NCBI RefSeq assembly: GCF_001547895.1
Contig: NZ_AP014627.1
Coordinates: forward strand, 1,491,501 to 1,555,500
Direction of reading: 5' to 3'
From: Pseudomonas sp. Os17
GTDB lineage: Bacteria > Pseudomonadota > Gammaproteobacteria > Pseudomonadales > Pseudomonadaceae
Length of the DNA: 64,000 nt
This document shows, in pieces, positions 1-7,875 of the stretch. The stretch's first letter is position 1, and each line of letters begins with the position of its first letter. The notes beneath the pieces are model-generated. The model saw only the letters and a program-made list of their open reading frames with translations. It ran no database searches and was not told the origin of the DNA. A program made the translations under genes and the position numbers.

Positions 1-1
1 G

Positions 2-688
2 GAACAGCCTTGGCACACCCAGCGCGACCGCCTGGTGGAGTTCGCCTCGGTGCTGGGCCTGCTGGCCGGCAGCCTGGGCAAGCTGGGGCGCGATATCAGC
101 CTGCTGATGCAGACCGAGGCGGCGGAAGTCTTCGAGCCTGCCGCGCCGGGCAAGGGCGGTTCGTCCACCATGCCGCACAAGCGCAACCCGGTGGGCGCGG
201 CGGTACTGATCAGCGCCGCGACCCGGGTTCCGGGCCTCCTGGCGACAATGTTCACCGCCATGCCCCAGGAGCACGAGCGCAGTCTCGGCCTGTGGCACGC
301 CGAATGGGACACCCTGCCGGACATCTGCTGCCTGGTGTCCGGGGCGCTGCAACAAGCCTTGCTGGTGGCCGAGGGGTTGCAGGTCGACAGCGCCCGCATG
401 GCGCGCAACCTCGACCTGACCCGGGGCCTGGTCCTGGCCGAAGCGGTGAGCATTGAACTGGCCCAGCGCCTGGGCCGGGAAACCGCCCATCACCTGTTGG
501 AACAATGCTGCAAGCGTGCGGTGGAGGAACAACGCCATCTGCGCGAGGTATTGGCGGACGATGCCCGGGTCTGCGCCGAGCTGTCGGCGGCAGAGCTGGA
601 TCGTCTGATGGATCCGGCGCATTACCTCGGTCAGGCCCAGGCCTGGGTCGAGCGCGCCGTGGCTGAACATTTTGCCTTGAAGGCCTGA
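2..688 (+). CDS. pcaB: 3-carboxy-cis,cis-muconate cycloisomerase, C-terminal part (5' end outside window)
   Basis: Enzyme of the protocatechuate branch of the beta-ketoadipate pathway; it lactonises 3-carboxy-cis,cis-muconate to 4-carboxymuconolactone in the cytoplasm. The reading frame is open from the first bases, so the N-terminal half is missing only because the window starts here. The fumarase/aspartase superfamily signature (GGSSTMPHKRNP) lies at about bases 159-190. The next gene, pcaD, starts 12 bp downstream behind a GGAG ribosome-binding site, and pcaC follows, the usual pcaBDC order of pseudomonads. The identification rests on the signature plus this context. Confidence 0.93.
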   Translation, partial: EQPWHTQRDRLVEFASVLGLLAGSLGKLGRDISLLMQTEAAEVFEPAAPGKGGSSTMPHKRNPVGAAVLISAATRVPGLLATMFTAMPQEHERSLGLWHAEWDTLPDICCLVSGALQQALLVAEGLQVDSARMARNLDLTRGLVLAEAVSIELAQRLGRETAHHLLEQCCKRAVEEQRHLREVLADDARVCAELSAAELDRLMDPAHYLGQAQAWVERAVAEHFALKA

Positions 689-699
689 AGGAGACTGCT

Positions 700-1488
700 G
701 TGGGATTCGTGAAACTCGCCGAGGGCGATCTGCACTATCAACTCGAAGGACCAGAGGGCGCGCCGGTACTGGTGCTGTCCAACTCCCTGGGCACCGATCT
801 GCGCATGTGGGACAAGCAGATGGCGGCCTTTACCCGGCACTTCCGGGTGCTGCGCATGGACACCCGCGGCCATGGTCTTTCGCTGGTGAGCGAGGGGCCC
901 TACAGCATCGAGCAACTGGGCCGGGATGTGCTGGCGTTGCTGGATGCCCTGGATATCCAGCGTGCGCATTTCTGCGGCCTGTCCATGGGCGGCCTGATCG
1001 GCCAGTGGCTGGGGATCAACGCCGGCGAGCGTTTGCACAAACTGGTGGTGTGCAACACCGCGGCCAAGATCGGCGAGCCCTCGGTGTGGAACCCGCGGAT
1101 CGAAACCGTGCTGCGTGACGGCCCGGCGGCCATGGTGGCGCTGCGTGACGCCTCCATCGCCCGCTGGTTCACCGCCGACTTCGCCCAAGCCCATCCTGAG
1201 CAGGCCAAGCTGATTACCGACATGCTCGCCGCCACTTCGCCCCAGGGCTATGCCGCCAACTGTGCGGCGGTGCGCGATGCGGATTTCCGCGAGCAACTGG
1301 GGGCGATCAAGGTGCCGACCCTGGTGATTTCCGGCAGTGACGACGCGGTGACTCCGCCCTCCGGCGGTCACTTCATCGAGCAGCACGTGGCCGGCGCCGA
1401 GTACGCCGAGTTCTATGCCGCGCACCTGTCCAACGTCCAGGCCGGCGACGCGTTCAGCGCCCGTGTCGTGGAATTCCTGCTGGCCTGA
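700..1488 (+). CDS. pcaD: 3-oxoadipate enol-lactonase (beta-ketoadipate enol-lactone hydrolase)
   Basis: 262-residue alpha/beta hydrolase that opens beta-ketoadipate enol-lactone to beta-ketoadipate. The nucleophile elbow GLSMGG is near residue 93, a candidate catalytic Asp lies in SGSDDAVTPP, and the His in AAHLSNVQ near the C-terminus completes the triad. The GTG start at 700 sits a few bases after the site aaggagact. It is between pcaB and pcaC and is surely co-transcribed with them. Length is typical of the family. Confidence 0.94.
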   Translation: MGFVKLAEGDLHYQLEGPEGAPVLVLSNSLGTDLRMWDKQMAAFTRHFRVLRMDTRGHGLSLVSEGPYSIEQLGRDVLALLDALDIQRAHFCGLSMGGLIGQWLGINAGERLHKLVVCNTAAKIGEPSVWNPRIETVLRDGPAAMVALRDASIARWFTADFAQAHPEQAKLITDMLAATSPQGYAANCAAVRDADFREQLGAIKVPTLVISGSDDAVTPPSGGHFIEQHVAGAEYAEFYAAHLSNVQAGDAFSARVVEFLLA

Positions 1489-1510
1489 GCATCGATTCAA
1501 GGAGCCCTTC

Positions 1511-1903
1511 GTGGACGAGAAACAACGTTATGACGCCGGCATGCAGGTGCGCCGCGCGGTATTGGGCGATGCCCATGTCGACCGCAGCCTGAATGCCCTG
1601 AACGAGTTCAACTCGGAATTCCAGGAAATGATCACCCGCCATGCCTGGGGCGATATCTGGACCCGCCCGGGCCTGCCGCGGCACACCCGCAGCCTGATCA
1701 CCATTGCCATGCTGATCGGCATGAACCGCAACGAAGAGCTCAAGCTGCACCTGCGGGCTGCCGCCAACAATGGCGTGAGCCGTGGCGAGATCAAGGAAGT
1801 GATCATGCAGAGCGCGATCTACTGCGGCATCCCGGCGGCCAATGCCACCTTCCACCTGGCCGAATCGGTGTGGGACGAACTGGGCACCGAGTCGCGCCTG
1901 TAA
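1511..1903 (+). CDS. pcaC: 4-carboxymuconolactone decarboxylase
   Basis: 130-residue protein of the CMD/AhpD-like fold; it decarboxylates 4-carboxymuconolactone to beta-ketoadipate enol-lactone, the substrate of PcaD. I chose the GTG at 1511 because it follows an AAGGAG site at 1499-1504 and gives the normal PcaC length and N-terminus (MDEKQRYDAGMQVRR). The frame stays open upstream to 1415, but that would overlap the end of pcaD. The family motif HLRAAANNGVSRGEIKEV lies mid-protein. Last gene of the pca operon, followed by a strong terminator. Confidence 0.95.
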   Translation: MDEKQRYDAGMQVRRAVLGDAHVDRSLNALNEFNSEFQEMITRHAWGDIWTRPGLPRHTRSLITIAMLIGMNRNEELKLHLRAAANNGVSRGEIKEVIMQSAIYCGIPAANATFHLAESVWDELGTESRL

Positions 1904-1921
1904 CCTGTTCCACGGCCCAAC

Positions 1922-1956
1922 AAAAAGGCCAGCCCGATCACCGGGCTGGCCTTTTT
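1922..1956. terminator. bidirectional rho-independent terminator between pcaC and the porin gene
   Basis: Perfect 15-bp inverted repeat (AAAAAGGCCAGCCCG and its complement) with a 5-nt loop, A-run on the left and T-run on the right. It can terminate both pcaBDC and the convergent porin gene. Confidence 0.93.
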
Positions 1957-1974
1957 TGTGGGGCTGTTGCGCCG

Positions 1975-3237
1975 TTACAGCAGGCTCAACGGATAGCTGA
2001 CGATCAGGCGGTTTTCGTCGAACTCGTTGTTGCTGAAATCCCGGCGCATGGTGGAGTTGCGCCATTTCAGGTTGAGGTTCTTCAGCGTACCGCTCTGCAC
2101 CGTGTAGCCCAGCTCGCTTTCCCGGCCCCATTCCTTGCCGTCGCTGACCGTGGCGGTGTGCACGTTGCTGCCGCTGATGTAGCGGTTCATCAGGGTCAGG
2201 CCTGGCACTCCCAGGGCGGCGAAGTTGTAGTCATGGCGCAGCTGCCAGGATCTTTCCTGGGCGTTGTCGTAGCTGGCGTTGAAGCTGTCGTTGGCCAGGG
2301 TGCCACCGCTGGTGCCGTTGACCCGCATCCAGGCGCTGGGGCCGGTGAGTTTCTGCAGGCCGACATAGAAGGTGTTGCCGCCGTACTTGGCCGAGAACAG
2401 GCCGGACCAGGTGCGGTTTTCCAGATCGCCGGCACGGGCGCTGCCGTCTTCCTTGCCGTAGAAGAAGCCCAGGTTGGCGCCCAGGGTCCAGTCGCCCAGA
2501 GGCTGGGTGTGGATCAGGTTGACGAACTGCTGGCGGTAGATGTCCTTGAGCTGGGCGTTCCACAGGGCGACCTGGGTGCGCTTGTCGTTGAAGGCGTATT
2601 CGGCGCCCTGGAAGTTGAAGCGGTCGGAAGTGAAGGCCGCTTTGCCGAACATCGTCATGTCGCTCATGCTGCTGTCGTCGCGCGGGCTGTTGCCGCGGAA
2701 CTGGCCGCCGTAGAGCGTCAGGCCGGCGATTTCCCTGGAGGTGATCTGGCCGCCGCGGAAGGTCTGCGGCAGCGAGCGGCCGTCATCGGAACGCAGGATC
2801 GGCAGCACCGGCATCCACTCGCCGACCTTGACCTCGGTCTGCGACAAGCGGGCCTTGAACGCTACCCCCAGGCGCCCGAAGTTGTCCGCCGGGCGGCCGT
2901 CGTGGTCCAGGGGCAGCAACTGGGTGCCGCCGGTGCCCTTGCCACCGTCGAGCTTGAGCGAGTACAGGCCCAGCACATCCATGCCGAACCCCACGGTGCC
3001 CTGGGTGAAACCCGACTTGGCGTCGAGGATGAAGCTCTGAGTCCACTCTTCGGCCTTGCCCTGAGCCTTGCTCGGGTTGGTGAAGTTGCGGTTGATGTAG
3101 AAGTTGCGCAGGTTGAGGTTGGCCTGGGCGTCCTCGAAAAAGCCCGATTCCGCGGCCACTGCCGGCAGGGCGAGGCTGGTCAACGCCACCGCCAGAAGGC
3201 AGGGCACAAGGTGTTGTGGCGGGGTGATTGGCTTCAT
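1975..3237 (-). CDS. OprD-family outer-membrane porin
   Basis: 420-residue precursor with a clear signal peptide (about residues 1-28, ending in AVAA), followed by an OprD-type beta-barrel: the start ESGFFEDAQANLNLRNFYINRNF is typical, and the C-terminus ends in a hydrophobic strand. OprD-family porins admit small carboxylates or amino acids across the outer membrane. Its position beside pcaBDC recalls the pcaP porin gene linked to pca genes in other pseudomonads, so uptake of an aromatic or related acid is likely. That substrate is inferred from position only. It is convergent with pcaC, so not in the same transcript. Confidence 0.9.
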   Translation of the reverse strand: MKPITPPQHLVPCLLAVALTSLALPAVAAESGFFEDAQANLNLRNFYINRNFTNPSKAQGKAEEWTQSFILDAKSGFTQGTVGFGMDVLGLYSLKLDGGKGTGGTQLLPLDHDGRPADNFGRLGVAFKARLSQTEVKVGEWMPVLPILRSDDGRSLPQTFRGGQITSREIAGLTLYGGQFRGNSPRDDSSMSDMTMFGKAAFTSDRFNFQGAEYAFNDKRTQVALWNAQLKDIYRQQFVNLIHTQPLGDWTLGANLGFFYGKEDGSARAGDLENRTWSGLFSAKYGGNTFYVGLQKLTGPSAWMRVNGTSGGTLANDSFNASYDNAQERSWQLRHDYNFAALGVPGLTLMNRYISGSNVHTATVSDGKEWGRESELGYTVQSGTLKNLNLKWRNSTMRRDFSNNEFDENRLIVSYPLSLL

Positions 3238-3844
3238 GTGTCGGTCTCTCTAATTGTTAGGGGTGCAGCAACCCACTGCCGGCAAATCTGCGGACAGCGT
3301 GCAATACCTTGAAGGTGCAGCGGGTGGGATCAGCCGGAGCGGGCAGGGCGTGGGGGCATGACATCGAACCTGTTGTTATTGGTGTGTTCGGGTGCCGGGA
3401 ATGGTGCGTTGCCCCCCAGGGGCGATCAATTGGCGAATGGCGGTTTTGGGCGATTAACGAACACTTATCGAGTTCGGTTCCGGGGCGCCGACAACCCCGG
3501 GATGCCTGTTGAATCCTGGGGTTGTCCGCGCTGCTCGATGGGGCCTGGTCCGTGTGTGGTATTCCTGGCGCGCCACAGATTCATGACAAGTGTTTATTGC
3601 TTTGGTTGTAAGTCATTGTCCACAAGTAGCTTACTTATATAAAAGGTATAGGAGTAATCGCCAGTTAAACTTTAAATTCGGTGTTATCTATTATCGTAAA
3701 AAGGTTTAAGCGAAAACTTTGCCGGTGCTGGAAATGCAGACTTGCCTTGCTATATTGAAAGTCCTCAGGGCGGATAGGGATAAGTTGTAAGTTTCGTCAG
3801 GAGAAAAGTTGTTATCGTGCTTTCAATATATAAGGAGAGATACC
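3238..3844. promoter_or_regulatory. 607-bp intergenic region: porin promoter side and A+T-rich leader of the RiPP-like operon
   Basis: Divergent region between the porin gene and the precursor-peptide gene. From about 3560 to 3844 it is clearly richer in A+T than the rest of the window. No convincing coding frame was seen; the short frames at 3309-3642 lack ribosome-binding sites and family resemblance. I could not assign -35/-10 boxes with confidence. An 11-bp inverted repeat is listed separately. Confidence 0.5.
3751..3830 (+). promoter_or_regulatory. inverted repeat in the leader of the precursor-peptide gene, ending next to its ribosome-binding site
   Basis: TATATTGAAAG at 3751-3761 and its exact complement CTTTCAATATA at 3820-3830, separated by 58 nt. 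The right arm ends just before the Shine-Dalgarno AAGGAGAG (3832-3839) of the gene starting at 3845. If transcription starts upstream of 3751, the RNA could form a stem placed against the ribosome-binding site. It could also be a pair of protein-binding half-sites. Confidence 0.45.
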
Positions 3845-4102
3845 ATGAGTACGAAAGTCAATCAGGAGCGCCTTGCATCAGTAGTAGGCCGCGCACTTCT
3901 GGATAAGGACTTCGCGGCGCAGTTGCATCAGGATCCTGAAGCGGCTGCCAAAGGCATCGGCGTGCACTTGAGCGCCACTGAAGTGGGCGCCGTGAAAAGT
4001 ATCGATACGGCAAAACTGACCAGTGCCGGGTCGGCCATTCGCGACAAGATAGGTGTCGCGGCGATCTTTGACACTCAACAGCAACAGGCGCGAATGGACT
4101 GA
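3845..4102 (+). CDS. putative RiPP precursor peptide, NHLP/Os1348-like leader
   Basis: 85-residue peptide starting at ATG 3845 behind a strong AAGGAGAG site; the frame extends upstream to 3809 without a better start. Residues 9-55 (RLASVVGRALLDKDFAA..., DPEAAAKGIGVHLSATEVGAVKSID) resemble the leader fold of nitrile-hydratase-like leader peptides of the Os1348/Franean1_4349 type, known as substrates of peptide-modifying enzymes. The remaining 30 residues (TAKLTSAGSAIRDKIGVAAI... to ARMD) would hold the core. There is no cysteine, and the last residue is Asp. No double-glycine cleavage site is evident. It is first in a four-gene operon whose other products look like modifying enzymes. Family assignment is by eye; the function as a precursor is inference. 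Confidence 0.72.
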   Translation: MSTKVNQERLASVVGRALLDKDFAAQLHQDPEAAAKGIGVHLSATEVGAVKSIDTAKLTSAGSAIRDKIGVAAIFDTQQQQARMD

Positions 4103-4195
4103 GTGGGGCGTGTGCAGTCCGGTGTGTCGCCCTTCAGTGCGGATCAGGGCGGCACACCGGAATCGGGATTCAAGTTCACAGTGGAGTGCCTGTCC

Positions 4196-4666
4196 GTGTC
4201 CATCAGCCTGGTGTCGATGCAGGAAGCCGACTTCGAGCGTTTCGCCCGGCGAGCCTTGCAGGAGTACGCCGCCGGCATGGTGGCCGCCGGTGAGTGGCCG
4301 CCGGAGCAAGCATCGTTCCAGGCGGCGGAGGTGTTCCGCCAGTTGCTGCCGCAGGGCCGCCTGAGTCCGCACAACCACCTGTGGCGGGCGCTGCATGCAG
4401 GGCGGGCGGTGGGTGAGCTGTGGATCGCCGAACGTCAGGCCGGGTCCCGACGGATTGCCTTCATCCTCGATCTGTATATCGAACCGATCGAACGTCGCCA
4501 GGGTTACGCCAGGCAGACGCTGCTGGCCGGTGAGTCGCTGGCGCGCGAGTGGGGCTGTGATGAAATGCGTTTGCATGTCTTCGGTCGCAACCTTGAGGCG
4601 CGTCGTCTTTATGAACTGCTGGGCTATGAAGTCGCCAGCCTGACGATGAGCAAGCCCTTGCCGTGA
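4196..4666 (+). CDS. GNAT-family N-acetyltransferase
   Basis: About 156 residues. The central LYIEPIERRQGYARQTLLAGES is the acetyl-CoA-binding motif A of GNAT enzymes (R/Q-x-x-G-x-A form), and GRNLEARRLYELLGYE is the usual C-terminal motif B. I prefer the GTG at 4196, 9 nt after a GTGGAG site. The frame is open to a GTG at 4103 abutting the previous stop, which would add 31 residues unlike any GNAT N-terminus. It lies between the precursor gene and the HExxH gene and is probably translated from the same mRNA. It could acetylate the modified peptide or give self-protection; its substrate is unknown. Confidence 0.8.
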   Translation: MSISLVSMQEADFERFARRALQEYAAGMVAAGEWPPEQASFQAAEVFRQLLPQGRLSPHNHLWRALHAGRAVGELWIAERQAGSRRIAFILDLYIEPIERRQGYARQTLLAGESLAREWGCDEMRLHVFGRNLEARRLYELLGYEVASLTMSKPLP

Positions 4667-4686
4667 ACTTTAGGGAAGGTTGAACC

Positions 4687-5847
4687 ATGGACAGCGTAAA
4701 CAGCAAACAAGCGGAACTTTCCATCGACGAGCTGTTTAAGGGCACTACTTTTCTTGCGGACAGCGAACCGCAACGCTTTCTCCAGTTGCAGGAACAAGTT
4801 GCGAAGAATCGCTATACGATGTTTGTCGCGTTATATGCGGAACTGTCAAAGTTATTTGCGGCGAATTCTGCGCTGCGAGTATTTTTCAAACAGGCGCTGG
4901 ATATTATTCTGTCGCCGGAAAGTGTCCGCAATCCACTGGTCGCGCATCCGGTATTTCAGATCTGGAGTGTGCTGACGTTTCGCGATGTCAACTATCTATT
5001 GACTGGAAAGACCCTGGATGACAGCGAGGTCATAGCCAGGCTGCTGGAGTTTCCCCAAGTGCTGCAACGGATTGAAGCTGCGCAGCAGGCACGGCCCGAT
5101 GAACAGTGCCCGCCGGTGTATCGCTTCGATGTCGATCCGCTGATCACGCAGGTCACGCCCCCCAGTTATGACTACCCACCAGACGAGGCGACCCGGCGTC
5201 AGCTGGAGCGCGCGGGTTATTCCAAAGCGTTTTTTCGCGATGTCATGCAACTTGCCCTGCAGCGGATCAAACACACCTGGCCGGCCTGTCATGAACAGTG
5301 GCAGGTGCTGGTCAAGGCCGTGTGCTACTTGCCCGACGGCAGTTTTCGCAGTTGCTCCGCGTCCCGCTATACCGGGGTGATCCTGCTGTCGAGCCGGGAC
5401 AACTCGATACTCGATCTGGAGGAGTCGCTGGTGCACGAGGCGACCCACCAGTTGCTGTACAACGTGGTCGAAGTCGCCGCGGTGGTCGAGCCCCAGGCTT
5501 CGCGGGAGGTCCTGTACACCCTGCCCTGGTCGGGGCAGCAGCGCGACTTGTACGGGTACTTTCATGCTTTTTATGTCTACATCGCCCTGGTCAAGTACCT
5601 GGAACGGGTTCGCGACCGTCCGGCGCAGGAGATGCGCCGGGCCGAGCAACGCCTGCTGTTCATCCTGCGGGGTTTGAGCAAGGCGCAGGCGGATTTCGCC
5701 GCCGCACCGGGTTTTACCGCGCAGGGGCGGGAGCTGCTGGGCAATCTGCTGCAGGAGGTGCATCGCCTGGAGCGTCGCCATGCCGGATCGCTGAGTCGGG
5801 GCGAGGGCGCCAGTGCCGTTGCCACGGTCCTGCACATGACGGCCTGA
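4687..5847 (+). CDS. HExxH-motif putative peptide-modification protein
   Basis: 386 residues, ATG preceded by GGGAAGGTTG. The C-terminal half carries a metalloenzyme-like motif HEATH (H250, E251, H254) within ESLVHEATHQLLYN, followed by YTLPWSGQQRDLYGYFHAFYVY. This layout matches a family annotated as HExxH-motif domains found beside RiPP precursors and maturases. The N-terminal half is helical with no motif I recognise. No signal peptide or membrane segment, so cytoplasmic. The HExxH suggests a zinc or iron site; whether it acts as a peptidase or an oxygenase on the precursor cannot be told from sequence. It sits between the acetyltransferase and the MNIO-SagB fusion, 15 bp from the latter. 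Confidence 0.78.
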   Translation: MDSVNSKQAELSIDELFKGTTFLADSEPQRFLQLQEQVAKNRYTMFVALYAELSKLFAANSALRVFFKQALDIILSPESVRNPLVAHPVFQIWSVLTFRDVNYLLTGKTLDDSEVIARLLEFPQVLQRIEAAQQARPDEQCPPVYRFDVDPLITQVTPPSYDYPPDEATRRQLERAGYSKAFFRDVMQLALQRIKHTWPACHEQWQVLVKAVCYLPDGSFRSCSASRYTGVILLSSRDNSILDLEESLVHEATHQLLYNVVEVAAVVEPQASREVLYTLPWSGQQRDLYGYFHAFYVYIALVKYLERVRDRPAQEMRRAEQRLLFILRGLSKAQADFAAAPGFTAQGRELLGNLLQEVHRLERRHAGSLSRGEGASAVATVLHMTA

Positions 5848-5862
5848 GCCGGGGAGGCGGAC

Positions 5863-7815
5863 ATGCAAGACTTCGATGCTTCGCGTTTCCCCGACGCCGG
5901 GGTGGGCCTGGAATACCATTTGCCGCCTGGCGCCGGGAGCGGCGCGGTCGGGCTCGATCCCAGCCTCGAACGGATTCAGGCTGAGGGGCTGCCGTACTTC
6001 GATTACCTGGAGTTTCAGCCCACCCACTGCATCCTGCAGCCGCGCTTGAACCAGCTGGGCGGGCAGGTGCCGGTGCTGCTGCACTCGTCGAGCCTGTCCC
6101 TGGGCAGCGTCGGCATCGAGATGGACCGGGAGTTTCTGCACATGACCCGTCGCCTGTGTCAGCGGACCGCCTCGCCGTGGCTGGCGGAGCACATTTCCTG
6201 GTCACGCTTTCAGGGCGGCGATACCCAGCATTTCATCCTGCCAAGCCTGGCCCGGGAAGTGGCCGATACGGTGGTGGCCAACGCCCTCGAACTGCAGGCC
6301 TTCACCGGCACCCCGCTGGTGCTGGAGAACGCGCCGCGGCTGTTTGCCATGGACATTGGCCAGGAGCTGTCCGAGGGCGGATTCATTTGCAGCGTGGTGG
6401 AGCGCAGCCACAGCGGTTTTCTCCTCGACCTGGACAGCGCCATCTGCACCGCCCGGGCCCTGGGCTACGACTTGCGCGAGTACCTGCGATCACTGCCGCT
6501 CAAGCGCCTGATCGAAGTGCATGTCGGCGATCCGCGCCGGGACTGGGACATCCTGCGGCAGTTGTTCGGCCACGCGCCGCTCAAGGCGGTCACCATCGAG
6601 TGGGACATTGCCGATCGCGCCGGCGATCCGGAGCTGGCAGCGCTGATTCGGGAGATCAAGGCGCTGCGGCCCGAGCCGCTGTTCTGGCAGGCCGGCGCCC
6701 TGGCCAAGCCTGCGCCACCGGCGGCCGGCCCGCTGGATGGCCAGACCCTGTTGCAATTGCGCCCGGGCACCTGGCTGGGTATCGACCGGGACCGCTTTAC
6801 CCTGCGGGATCGACGGCGGGCCCTGGACCTGGAATTGGCGCTGCAGTTTCTGCCGCTGGTCCGGCATTTTCTCTGTCCGCGGACCCTGGACAGCGCGCTG
6901 CTGCTCCCCGGCGCGCTGGAAAACCCCAGCCTGGCGCTGCTCCAGGACCTGATCGCCCGGGGGCTGTTGCAGCCCGTGGACGGGCAGGGCTCTGGGCCCT
7001 CCGAGCCCGAGGCGGCCGGCGAGATCTGGAGTCACTGGCAGGTCGCGCTGGATTTCTACCTGGGGACGCGCACGCAAACCGCCACACCCTACATCAGCGT
7101 GGCGCAGATGGAGGAGCAACTGGCCGGCAAGGCGCTGCAGCAGCGCCAGCCGTCGGCGTTCAAGGACTACTTTTCCCATCCGTTCCAGGCCCTGGACAAT
7201 CCCTTGCTGGCATCGCCCTCGCTGTTTGAGCAGCCGCAACTGCTGGAGGTTCTGGCCCGTCGCCAGACCTGCCGGACCTTCGACGGGGGCCCCGTGACCG
7301 CCCAACAGCTGTCGGCGCTGCTGTATTACACCTGGGGAGCGAGTCAGGTGCGGCGTAATCCCATGGGGGATTTCTTCCTGAAGAAGACCTCGGCGTCCGG
7401 GGGCTCCCTGCATGCCATCGAGGTCTATCCGATCCTGCTCAATGTGCAGGGCCTGGAGGCCGGTCTGTATCACTACTCGGTGCGGCGGCACGGGCTTGAA
7501 CTGCTGTCGCGCGAGGACCCCAGGTCCTGGATCGGTGCGGCGTGCGGCGACCAGAGCTGGATCGAACAGGCCTCGGTGCTGTTCCTGTCCACCGCGTGTC
7601 TGCAGCGCCTGGCCTGGAAGTACCCGGGCAGTCGGGCCTTGCGGGTGGCCTTGATGGACTGCGGCCATCTGAGCCAGAGCTTTGCCCTGGTGGCTACCGC
7701 CCTGGGGCTCAGGAGTTGCACCACGGCAGCCCTGCGCGACGAGACTTTCGAAACCCGCCTGGGCCTGGATTATCTGCGTGAGCCGGTGTTCTTGCTCAAT
7801 GGGGCGGGGGGCTGA
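5863..7815 (+). CDS. fusion of a DUF692/MNIO-like domain and a SagB-type nitroreductase domain
   Basis: 650 residues; ATG behind GGGGAGG. Residues 1 to about 270 resemble DUF692 (MNIO, multinuclear non-heme iron enzymes): HSSSLSLGS with H74, AEHISWS with H110, LENAP with E155/N156, LLDLDS with D189, EVHVGD with H220, and TIEWD. These fit the order of metal-binding blocks in that family, which modifies Cys, Asp or other residues of RiPP precursors. Residues about 280-440 form a linker domain, perhaps peptide-binding. Residues about 450-650 are a flavin nitroreductase-like SagB/ThcOx domain (RRQTCRTFDGG, KKTSASGGSLHAIEVYP near 507, LMDCGHLSQSFALVATALGL). SagB enzymes oxidise azolines to azoles, yet no YcaO cyclodehydratase is nearby. 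The fusion and the missing partner are unusual. The stop is just before a strong terminator. Confidence 0.8.
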   Translation: MQDFDASRFPDAGVGLEYHLPPGAGSGAVGLDPSLERIQAEGLPYFDYLEFQPTHCILQPRLNQLGGQVPVLLHSSSLSLGSVGIEMDREFLHMTRRLCQRTASPWLAEHISWSRFQGGDTQHFILPSLAREVADTVVANALELQAFTGTPLVLENAPRLFAMDIGQELSEGGFICSVVERSHSGFLLDLDSAICTARALGYDLREYLRSLPLKRLIEVHVGDPRRDWDILRQLFGHAPLKAVTIEWDIADRAGDPELAALIREIKALRPEPLFWQAGALAKPAPPAAGPLDGQTLLQLRPGTWLGIDRDRFTLRDRRRALDLELALQFLPLVRHFLCPRTLDSALLLPGALENPSLALLQDLIARGLLQPVDGQGSGPSEPEAAGEIWSHWQVALDFYLGTRTQTATPYISVAQMEEQLAGKALQQRQPSAFKDYFSHPFQALDNPLLASPSLFEQPQLLEVLARRQTCRTFDGGPVTAQQLSALLYYTWGASQVRRNPMGDFFLKKTSASGGSLHAIEVYPILLNVQGLEAGLYHYSVRRHGLELLSREDPRSWIGAACGDQSWIEQASVLFLSTACLQRLAWKYPGSRALRVALMDCGHLSQSFALVATALGLRSCTTAALRDETFETRLGLDYLREPVFLLNGAGG

Positions 7816-7828
7816 GGGCCGGTGACAT

Positions 7829-7858
7829 AAAAAAACCCACCATGAGGTGGGTTTTTCC
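7829..7858. terminator. bidirectional terminator between the RiPP-like operon and emhC
   Basis: Perfect 11-bp inverted repeat AAAAACCCACC / GGTGGGTTTTT around the loop ATGA, with flanking A and T runs. It serves both convergent operons. Confidence 0.93.
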
Positions 7859-7875
7859 TACAGCCGGATCCTGTT

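Noticed and set aside
3309..3642. Short open frames in the gap before the precursor peptide (67 and 94 codons).
   Set aside because: No ribosome-binding site, no homologous look, and they overlap each other in different frames.
3845..4102. Nitrile hydratase alpha subunit for the small peptide.
   Set aside because: Only the leader-like region is present, and no catalytic Cys cluster; length 85 is far too short.
4103..4195. Upstream GTG start for the GNAT gene.
   Set aside because: It would abut the precursor stop and add 31 residues without family resemblance; the GTG at 4196 has a better site.
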